Assembly: GCA_038501625.1 (NCBI GenBank)
Contig: JAZAYU010000061.1
Coordinates: forward strand, 4,018,303-4,082,302
Origin: Corbicula japonica
Taxonomy: Eukaryota > Mollusca > Bivalvia > Venerida > Cyrenidae
DNA length: 64,000 nucleotides
Reading direction: 5' to 3'
Part shown: piece by piece, positions 55,067 through 64,000 of the stretch
How positions within the stretch are numbered: position 1 is the stretch's first letter
Layout: each line of letters begins with the position of its first letter
The notes under the pieces: model-generated
What the model was told of the DNA's origin: nothing
Seen by the model: only the letters and a program-made list of their open reading frames with translations
Databases searched by the model: none
Made by a program: the position numbers and the translations under genes

Positions 55067-57017
55067 GTGTCCCAACGATTTCTTGGACGAGATTGAATAT
55101 GGGTCACCTGGGTCCAAAAACTAGGTTGCTGTTACTAAAAATAGAATTTTCTTGTTAACAATCTAGCGGTCACTTTTTTGCTCCAATTATCATGAAACAA
55201 GGTCAGGATGTTTGTCCCAATGATTTCTCGGACGAGTTCGAATATGGGTCATCTGGGTCCAAAAACTAGGTCACTGTTACTAAAAATAGAATTTTCTTGT
55301 TAACACTCTAGCGGTCACATTTTTGCTCCGATTGTCATGAAACTTGGTCAGGATGTTTGTCCCAATGATTTGTCAAACGAGTTCGAATATGGGTCATCTG
55401 GGTCTAAAAACTAGGTCACTGTTACTAAAAATAGAATTTTATTGTTTACACTCTAGCGGTCACATTTTTGCTCCAATTGTCATGAAACTTGGTCAGGATG
55501 TTTGTCACAATGATTTCTCGGACGAGTTTGAATATGGGTCATCTGGGTCCAAAAACTAGGTCACTGTTACTAAAAATATAATTTTCTTGTTAACACTAGC
55601 AGTCACATTTTTGCTCCGATTGTCATGTAACTTAGTCAGGATGTTTGTCCCAATGATTTCTCGGACGAGTTCGAATATGGGTCATCTGGGTCCAAAATCT
55701 AGGTCACTGTTACTAAAAATAGAATTTTCTTGTTAAAACTCTAGCGGTCACATTTTTGCTCCGATTGTCATGAAACTTGGTCAGGATTTTTGTACTAATG
55801 ATTTCTCGGAAGAGTTCGAATATCGGTCATCTGGGTCCAAAAACTAGGTCACTGTTACTAAAAATAGAATTTTCTTGTTAGCACTCTAGCGGTCACATTT
55901 TTGCTCCGATTGTCATGAAACTTGGTCAGGATGTTTGTCCCAATGATTTGTCGGAAGAATTCGAATATTGGTCATCTGGGTCCAAAAACTAGGTCACTGT
56001 TACTAAAAATAGAATTTTCTTGTTAACATTCTAGCGGTCACATTTTTGCTCCGATTGTCATGAAACTTGGTCAGGATGATTGTCCCAATGATTTCTCGGA
56101 CGAGTTTGAATATGGGTCATCTGGGTCCAAAAACTAGGTCACTGTTACTAAAAATAGAATTTTCTTGTTAACACTCTAGCGGTCACATTTTTGCTCCAAT
56201 TGTCATGAAACTTGGTCAGGATGTTTGTCCAAATGATTTCTAGGACGAGTTTGAATATGGGTCATCTGGGTCCAAAACCTAGGTCACTGTAACTAAAAAT
56301 AGAATTTTCTTGTTAACACTCTAGCGGTCACATTTTGTTCTGATTGTCATGACACTTGGTCAGGATGTTTGTCCCAATGATTTCTCGGACGAGTTTGAAT
56401 ATGGGTCATCTGGGTCCAAAAACTAGGTCACTGTTACTAAAAATAGAATTTTCTTGTTAAAACTCTGGAGGTCAAATTTTTGCCACGATTGTCCTGAAAC
56501 TTGGTCAGGATGTTTGTCCCAATGCTTTCTCGAACAAGTTTGAATACGGGTCATCTGGGTCCAAAAATTAGGTCACTGTTACTAAAAATAGAATTTTCTT
56601 GTTAATACTATAGTGGTCACATTTTTACTCTGATTGTCAGATTGTAAAGAAACTTGGTCAGGACATTTGTCCCAGTTATTAATTGGACGAGTTTGAATAT
56701 GGGTCACCTGGGGTCAAAAACTAGGTCACTGTTACTAAAAATAGAAAAATCTTGTCCAGGCTGTAAATTTGTTATTTCTCATTGGATTTAAAAAAAAACT
56801 TGGCTCAAATGTTTACCATGACAAGGTGTAGTTTCGTGTACAATACCCATGCCTGTTGGTCCAAGGTCAAGGTCACTGTTACTAAAAATAAAATTTTCTT
56901 GTCTGGGCTGTAAATTCCTTATGAATGGAGTGATTTCAAAATAACTTTACATAAATGTTCACCATGACAAGGGGATGTGTTGCTTACAATACCCATGCCG
57001 GTAGGTCAAAGGTCAAG
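55067..57017 (-). repeat. Satellite core of pearl-like element 4, reversed relative to its left end
   Basis: About twelve units of roughly 146 bp run in the direction opposite to those of element 3 (GGTCACTGTTACTAAAAATA at about 55267, 55413, 55556, 55701, 55844, 55987 and onward), followed by the diverged ACAGTGACCTTGACC-type units in reverse (56865, 57010). The switch of direction is abrupt at 55066/55067, immediately after AACAGTGAC. The spacer is thus one array lying between two copies of the same element end. Confidence 0.85.
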
Positions 57018-58490
57018 GTCACTGTTACTAAAAATAGCATTTTCTTTTCCAAGCTGTAGATTTGTTGTTTCTTATTGGATTTTAAAATACCTTGGTGTAA
57101 ATGTTCACCATATCGAGACGTTGGGTCTCGTACAACACAATTTTGTTGTACTCAGGTGAGTGATAAAGGGCCATCATGGCCCTCTTGTTCATATTACCCA
57201 CATCATATGTAGTAAGGTCCATAACTCTAATAATCATTTTCCAAGATTATCTCCCCAATAATCTTAGAATTTCCTAAAAAAATGTAATATTTAACTTTAT
57301 TTAACTATATATTTACTACAGACTTGAAACATATGATCCTTTCATCTTTCACATTATATGCATGCGGTATGCTTTGTCTTCCACAAGCATATTTTTCATT
57401 ACATATGTTTATTATTACATATGTATACCTATTCGATTTCAAAGCTGCATTACGGGGGCATATGTCAATTTCAAGTGACAGCTCTTGTTTTATCACTGTC
57501 ATCGTGTTTTTGCTGATTTGACTCCATGAGCTCTGGCCTCGGTAAGATCATTGAATACCCACCCTTTCAGCTTTGCAATGCTATTAGCTTCTTGTGTTTT
57601 CTATGTTTGTTTACTTTTGCATGCAAAATTGTTGAGCTGAAGGGTGGAGTGGAGTTATTTCATCAAGACAACTTGTACTTGTTTGTTGATATGAGAACCT
57701 GTTGGGGCAAGTGTGAGGTTGGTGCAGCCTTGAAACTGGTTTAAACCTCTAGTGGAAGATTATTTTGCCACTGACCGTTCCAAGGCGGTAATCCCAAATC
57801 CCAAAGGTTCTCATTCGACATATATTATAGACACATGCTCTTTTTCTTTTCTTTTTCGCTGCGTGGGGTTGATGTGTTTTGTGGGTGTGGCGATTCCTGA
57901 AATGTATATTTCATTTTTAATAAGGTTGATTGTAGCGTTCATCCCTACCTCAAAGGAACATGTTACACGTGTAATTAAAGGTACAAGTATGCCACAAAAT
58001 AGTTTCCGGAAAATATGTGCAACTAAAATTCTAACCACAACCAAACTGCAGGGACCTGTGGGATCAATTAACGGATTGTTATTTTAAAGAACAATGACCC
58101 AGCCTCAAAATTCAATGTCATACAGGGTATAAAAGTCATTACTTATGCGAAATTCTAGTCTTCGGAGCATAATTTTGCAATGTAGGGATCTCAGTCATAC
58201 TTTAAAAAGTGTAAGATGAAATAAAACGGGTACCACATCCTCTAATTTAAGGTCAATGTCACACAAAAGATAAAAAAGGTAACAAATGTACTTTCTAAAA
58301 ATCGCATTTGTTTAATATTTGGTTATTTAGACAGATATTTGGTATGAATGAATGATGTTGGTAATGCGTCAACTACCCAGACTCCTTTTTATGCCCCAGA
58401 AGGGAGGCATATAGTAATCGGACCGTCCGTCCGTCCGTCCGTCCTTCCGTCCGTCTGTCCGTCCGTCCGTCCGTCCGAAATAATTGTGGA
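57018..58490 (-). repeat. Inverted segmental duplication, right arm
   Basis: Reverse complement of 53603-55066. It runs from the pearl-like left end (GGGCCATCATGGCCCTCTTG at about 57167), through the repeat at 57191-57490, R1 (57480-57915, +) and the unique stretch, to the CCGTCCGTCC run that ends at TCCGAAATAATT, where the match to the left arm stops. Confidence 0.9.
57480..57915 (+). repeat. Dispersed repeat R1, copy 4
   Basis: Mirror of copy 3 with the same landmarks (CTCGGTAAGATCATTGAATA, GAGAACCTGTTGGGGCAAG, CTGACCGTTCCAAGGCGGTA). Frames of 72 and 111 codons match those of copy 3 almost exactly, differing by small indels. Confidence 0.8.
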
Positions 58491-58572
58491 CGGACGGACG
58501 GATGGACGGACGACGGACGAACCCCCCTCACAAAAGCTCACCCTGTCACTACGTGACAGGTGAGCTAAAAAT
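58491..58572 (+). mobile_element. Right end of a pearl/Helitron-like element
   Basis: GGACGGACGACGGACGAAC is followed by the hairpin AGCTCACCCTGTCACT / AGTGACAGGTGAGCT (loop around ACG) and AAAAA, the same right end as in elements 1-3. Here it is separated from a matching left end by the inverted duplication. Confidence 0.75.
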
Positions 58573-59390
58573 CAGTGAATAACATATTCAGAAAAGCCTG
58601 ATTTTCAAAGTGCTATAAAGGAAGAAAGTTTATTTGTCACTATCCATAAAATGACAAAATTTACCCTATAAAATCTTCCAGAGCAAAGTTCTTAATATTG
58701 CGTAACACAGATCTAAGCAGCAAAGTTCATCAGGTCATTGTCCAGCAACTGTACCAATAATACTGGTAAACATCATACCTAAATTTAGCTGAAGACAGGT
58801 AGAAATATTGGATTTTGACACTTGAAATTTTCACCCTGCTACTAAAATTTTTGTTTCAAATTTTATCCCTGAACAACCAGTGAATGAATTGTTCAGGAAA
58901 GACTGAATTTTAAGATGGTATAAAGGTTGTGTCAAAATCTGGTTAATAACTGTAGAAAATCAAAGGTTAAAAACAGAATTTAAAAGAAAAAAATTAAAAT
59001 CCCCAGGGCGGGGCCCCTGGTCAATTTAACAACATGAGTTTAATAATTTGTGTAGAAATCATCAATATCAATATTCATACCAAATTTCATGACAATCGGA
59101 CAAAAAATGTAACCTCTATTGCGTTAACAACATTTACCTTAGGGTAAGGGTTTAGGGTTAGGGTTAGGTAAAAAGGCCCATAACTCCGCCAAAAATAATC
59201 CGATCAGAAATTCCTGACGATATGCACAACTAGGCTTGGTGACAAACACTCCTGTGAAGTTTCAAAGAAATCCCTCAAGCGGTTTTGGAGAAGAAGCGAG
59301 GACAAGATTATTTCGGACGGACGGACGGACGAGCGGAAGGACGGACGGACGGTCAGATTACTATATGCCTTCCTTCGGGGGCATAAAAAT
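58573..59390. repeat. Direct segmental duplication, right copy (D2)
   Basis: Direct repeat of 52716-53690, starting immediately after the pearl-like right end and finishing GGGGGCATAAAAA. The telomere-like tract at 59137-59169 is shortened. Confidence 0.85.
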
Positions 59391-59944
59391 TCGACATTCA
59401 AGGTTCTCATTCAAGATTTTTGTTTAGAAATCAAACATTTAGTTTAGTTCCCCTTCAACAAGAGAAGAGGAGAAGTGAAAATAGGAAACGAAAAAGATCG
59501 AGTCAAACATTTTCCCACCAACCTCCCTCTGAAGATCTTTTATTGGTTTCAATTGAAATTCAAATTGAAACAAATATTTTTTTTTCAAGTTGGGTGGGGT
59601 GTGAGGTAGAATCCCACATCTACGCCAACCCAACTCCTTGAAGAACGGTTCGAGGGGTGGTGCCCTCCCTTCCCAATTTTCAAAGATGTTGGTTTGAATT
59701 TGAAAGTGAAATTTTAAAAGAACTAATATTTAGAGGTATCATATCACTTCCTCCGAAAGAGATGCTGGATAGGGGTAAGACCTCTCATGCTGCTACACAC
59801 CTATTTATAATTAATAGCATATGAATGTTAATGTTTATTATAGTGGGGGTGGAGTAAGTATTCAGTCGGGAAAGTGGTGTCCTAGACCTACACAAGATTA
59901 TGCCTTGTCGACACGACAGCCAACACATTCAGGTGAATTTTCAG
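59391..59944. other. Intergenic, no gene recognised
   Basis: Short open frames of 73 and 64 codons overlap on opposite strands and have no recognisable domain. Nothing else is supported. Confidence 0.4.
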
Positions 59945-62135
59945 GTGATGGTATAGTATAGCAGAGTATGGCAGAGTAGGGTATATAATGGTATGATATA
60001 GTAAAGTATAATATAATATTGTATGGTTTAGTATGTGGTATGGTGTGGTACAGTATGTGGTATGGTGCGGTATAGTATGTGGGAAGGTGTGGATTTGTAT
60101 GTGGAATGGTGTGCTATAGTATGGCATAGTATGTGGAATGGTGTGGTATAGAATTGAGTATGTGGTATGTTGTGGTATGGAATGTGGTATGGAACGTGGT
60201 ATGGTATAGTATGGGTATGGTATTGTATGGTTTAGTATGCGGTATGGTATGTTATGCGGTATGGTGTGGTATGTGGTATGGTGTGGTATGATATGACATA
60301 GTATATGGTATGGTTTGTGGTATGGCGTGGTATAGTATGTGGTATTGTATGGTAAAGTATGTAGTAAGGTGTGGTATTGTATGTGGAATGATGTGCTAAA
60401 GTATTTGGTATGGTGTGGTATAGTATGGCATAGTGGAATGGTGTGGTTTAGAATTTAGTATGTGGTATGGTTTGGAATAGTATGTGGTATGGTATGTGGT
60501 AGGGTAGGCGGTATGGTGTGGTATGGTATAGTATGTGTATGGAATTGTATGGTTTAGTATGAGGTATGGTATGTTATGCGGAATGATGTGGTATGTGAAA
60601 TAATGTGGTAAATTATGGCATAGTATACGGTAAAGTTGTTTGTGGTAAGGTATTGTATGTGGTATTAAGTGGTATGTGGTGTGGTAAAGTATAAGTATAT
60701 TATGTTATAGTATGTAGTATGATATGTTGCGAGGTATCGTAAGTGGTATATTGTGGTATTGTGTAGTATAGCATGTGGTGTGGGGTGGTAAGGTGTGTGG
60801 TATGGTGTGGTATGTGTTATGGAGTGGTATGGTATGTGGTGTGGTGTGGTATGGGGTGGTATGTGGTGTGATATAGTATGTTGTATATTGTGGTAAAGTA
60901 AGTTATATGATGTGGTATTATATGTGTTATGGTGTGGTATGTGGTATGGTGTGGTATGTCGCGTGGTTTGGTATGGTGTAAGGTATGTGCTACGATTAGG
61001 TTTGGTTTAGTTTGTAGTATAATATGGTTTAGTATGTAGGTAGAAGGGTATGTGGTGTGGTATAGTATGTGGTATATTATGGTTCATTATGTAGTAAAGT
61101 GTTGTATAGTTTGTGAAATGGTGTCTTATAGTATGTAAAGAGTATATGGTATGGTGTGGTATGTGGTATGGTGTGTGGTATAGTTGTGTATTGTGGTATA
61201 ATGTGGTATAGTATGTAGTATGGTGTGGCACAGTATGTGCTAGTGTTTGGTTTGTGGTATGGTGTGTGTTATGGTTTGGTATGTGGTATGGTGTAGTGTG
61301 GTAAGATGTGGTTTGTTGTGGTATGTGTTATGGTATGTTATGGTGTGGTATAGTATGTGATATGGTGTGGTATAATATGGCATAGTATGTAGAATGGCGT
61401 GGTTTAGAATTAGTATGTGGTATGGTATGGAATGGTATGTGGTATAGTATGTGGTATGGTACGTGGTATGGTAAAGTATGGTTATGGAATTGTATGGTTT
61501 AGAATGTGGTGAAGTATGTTTTGCGGTATGGCGTGGTATGTTGAATGATATAGTAAAGTATTACATAGTATACGGTATGGTATGTGGTATGGTGTGATAT
61601 GTGATATTGTGTGGTGTGTGGTATTGTGTGGTATGTGATGTGGTGTTGTTTAGTATTAGTATATTATGTTATAGTATGTAGTATGATATGTTGTGAGGCA
61701 TAGTAAGTGGTATATTGTGGTATATTATGTAGTATGTGGTATTATGTGGTATAGTATGTAGTAGGGGATGTGGTGTGGTATAGTATGTGGTATATTGTGG
61801 TTAAGTATATAGTAAGGTGTGGTATAGTTTGTGGAATGGTGTATTATAGTATGTGATAAGGTATGTGGTATGGTGTTGTATGTGGTATTGTGTGTGGTAT
61901 GTGGTGTGGTAGAGTATAGTATATTATAGTAATAAATGTGGTATAGTATGTAGCATGGTGTGGTATAGTATGTTGTATGGTGTGGTTTTTGGTATGGTGT
62001 GTGGTATATTTTGATATGTGGTATGGTCTGGTATGTGGTATGGTGTAGTATGGTAAGGTGTGGTTTGTGATATGTTGTGGTATGTTGTGTAATGGTGTGG
62101 TGTTCTGTGGTATGGTATTGTATATAGTATATTAT
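59945..62135 (+). repeat. 2.2-kb degenerate TATGGTGTGG-type tract
   Basis: Almost entirely composed of GGTATGGT, GTGGTATGTGGTA and TATAGTATGTGG words in irregular order, with very few C residues on the + strand. No fixed long period is evident; it behaves like a decayed minisatellite with a 5- and 10-bp rhythm. The His/Tyr/Pro/Thr-rich frames on the - strand are translations of this tract. Confidence 0.9.
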
Positions 62136-63562
62136 TAATTAACTTAAATAATATTGACACAATATGTACTATGCAGTCCACTTTATATGGGTTACACCCA
62201 ATTAATATGAAATCTCAAATGGGCCAATACGAGATAACCTGGGCCAATACGTGTTTTACTGAGTCAATATGAGATCGCATGATTCTGATTGGATAATGAA
62301 CTGGTCCAATATGAATTGAATCACTTCCTTTTAAAAATAAAAATGCCGCCATTTTGGAATTTCTAAGTCGATTTTTTTGTGGATAAACTAGATAGTGTGA
62401 CTTTGGACACGAGGTGCATTTAAGGAAAGCGGCAGAGGCTAAGTCTATGTTGCCGCTTTTGGTGATTTCTTTCTGTGTAATAAAAATCTTCGAGTTTATC
62501 TAACTCGTAAGTACAACAACAACGCGGATGTCTGCAGCAAGAATTCTTGAAAGTAAAAAAGACAGTGAATTTTAAGGGATTACTCTTCGTTTGAGCAAGT
62601 TAATGGAGCATAACTTTGCAAAACAGATCAAAACTTAGTTTGGATAGCTTACAGACATGTAAAATTCAGTATTTATACTCGCTATACTTATTACCGCGAT
62701 ATACCTATTACCGCGAGTGCCTTGGTAAGAACAAATTCACATGCATACATGATGATGTCACTTCTTTTTCTATTAGGATTTGTTTACATTATCTCCCAAC
62801 ATATCTCAAACAAATTGAACAGCCAAATATATCAAGTTTCTAAATATCTACTTTTAAACAGAAAAATGAACTTCATACAGAACTGGATAACCACTGTTTA
62901 TCAAAAAGCATAACTTCAAAAGGTTTTTATATATTTAATTCCATGAAGTAAACATTTTCAGTTGCTAATGATTTGTTCCAGCAGAATTTAAGTCAAGTAG
63001 GCTACATTTTATCACCAGTTTTCTGTTCCTGTATCCTAATTGGCTGAATCGTGGTAATATGTATACAACGAAAAACCAATGGCTGACACAGTGGTTCATT
63101 GCAAAATCGATTTTTATTATAAAGGATTCCGAATTTTCAAAGAAATTCAACTGTTTTCTAAAGATAATGGATAGTTTAAGTTATATTCATAACAGCTGAT
63201 TGTTGTTGTTGTAAATTAATTTAATATGCCCTGGCAAACATAAGACTCGTGGTAATAGGTATGACCAGGATACATGTGGAAGTCATAGATGGAATGTGCC
63301 AGAAAGTAAACTTATTTTGGCTATATATGGATAAAAACTAAAGTCAGACTGGATGAACAAGAGACTTGGCTGCCACAGTGTGTAGTAAAGTTCAGGCTGT
63401 TTTTGTATTAAAAAAACAACCTTCATATCTGCATCTCCTTGGTAGCTTATACCAGCCAGGTCACTAGCGTAGATTGAAGATTGAACATTTAAATCAGAGC
63501 TGACACTTCATCTCTTCAGACTTGTAAATTAGTAATTTAAAGTCTAGAACCATGGAAATTTT
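62136..63562. other. Intergenic, no gene recognised
   Basis: Near 62175-62330 the word GGGCCAATACGAGAT and variants (GGGCCAATACGTG, GAGTCAATATGAGAT) recur, probably a small repeat. Open frames up to 75 codons have no recognisable domain. Confidence 0.4.
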
Positions 63563-63711
63563 GTTAATTAATAAAATTGTCATTAATCAAGTGAATTCAT
63601 ATTGGCATTGTTATTGGGCCTCGGGCAGTCATATTAGCCCTCGGCCTACCTATGACTAACCTTGGCCCAATAAAAACGCCAATATAAATTCAATTGATTA
63701 ATAACAGTATA
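63563..63711. mobile_element. Palindromic MITE (GTTAATTAATAAA family), copy 2
   Basis: Starts GTTAATTAATAAAATTGTC and ends CAATTGATTAATAACAGTATA. TTATTGGGCC and GGCCCAATAA words lie in inverse orientation around a CTCGGGCAGTCATA...CTCGGCC centre. It matches 32178-32340. Confidence 0.75.
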
Positions 63712-64000
63712 GTATTGAATGGAATAGTATAGTATATAGTATATCATATGGTATGGTAGGTGGGGAAGGTACAGCACCAAGATACCCTTTATCCTGCACC
63801 CCCTCTACCCCCTCCAACACCCCACCCAACAATCACTCAACACTTTTTACCAAAGTATATTTAGTTTATCTGTATTATATTTTTTTCTGTAGCATTACAG
63901 AAGAAAGGAACTAGCATGCAAACTTTAACCATTATTTCTAAGTCTGAATTTCTTATTTCTAAGTGAAATAGGGCAAAAATTAAATAAAAAAGCAAGGTAT
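63712..64000. repeat. Simple TATAGTATATAGT tract and start of a dispersed repeat
   Basis: A short TATAGTAT-type run (63712-63765) is followed by the C-rich start and TAGCATTACAGAAG block also present at 46034-46660. It runs off the right edge of the window. Confidence 0.5.

Noticed and set aside
59888..62181. His/Tyr/Pro/Thr-rich open frames on the - strand
   Set aside because: Pure translation of the TATGGTGTGG tract; composition alone explains the absence of stops.

Overview
This is eukaryotic DNA, most likely from a bivalve mollusc and probably a heterodont (clam-like) species. The species was not determined. The evidence is three intron-containing or single-exon animal genes sitting in an AT-rich, repeat-packed background whose repeats are typical of bivalves: pearl/Helitron-like elements with satellite cores, tRNA-derived SINEs, fold-back MITEs and Penelope-like reverse transcriptase remnants. 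Nothing bacterial is present. Most of the window is mobile or tandem repeat DNA.

Three host genes can be supported. (1) A CNTD1 orthologue on the + strand, seven coding exons from 12449 to 21438, giving a 313-residue cyclin-like meiotic protein. (2) A PDZ-domain protein of the Zasp/ALP-Enigma (PDLIM-like) type on the + strand, 27654-32452, with a 168-residue four-exon reading and one extra candidate cassette exon. (3) A NACHT-LRR (NLR-like) gene on the - strand, one large exon 47027-49668 preceded by an intron, so its 5' exon(s) are not identified. A HIRAN-like exon (7201-7565) may be a fourth gene fragment.

Layout. 1-7050: tandem repeats, MITEs, a GACCGG-palindrome element and a tandem pair of tRNA-like repeats. 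7200-10680: HIRAN-like exon, then a decayed pogo/Tigger transposase split by a young LTR element that carries only a zinc-knuckle gag-like ORF and has indistinguishable LTRs. 10880-12204: a SINE with a perfect 11-bp target duplication and a 779-bp pogo-type MITE. 12449-22246: CNTD1, its introns full of MITEs. 22660-26070: fold-back elements and tandem repeats. 27650-33500: PDZ gene. 33996-35061: a striking fold-back element made of five tandem hairpins built from a 21-bp repeat, with long terminal inverted repeats and a 6-bp target duplication. 36538-46033: pearl/Helitron-like elements with different satellite cores, nested insertions and a Penelope relic. 47027-49668: NLR gene. 50325-59390: a large inverted plus direct segmental duplication built around another pearl-like element and carrying interstitial telomere repeats. 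59945-62135: a 2.2-kb strand-asymmetric TATGGTGTGG-type tract. The rest is sparse intergenic sequence.

The host genes do not form a pathway: CNTD1 acts in meiotic crossover formation, the PDZ protein in actin/Z-disc scaffolding and the NLR in presumed innate sensing. The most unusual material is the hairpin-array fold-back element, the inverted duplication, the family of elements that share ends but not satellite cores, and MITEs that end within about 20 bp of 3' splice sites in both multi-exon genes.
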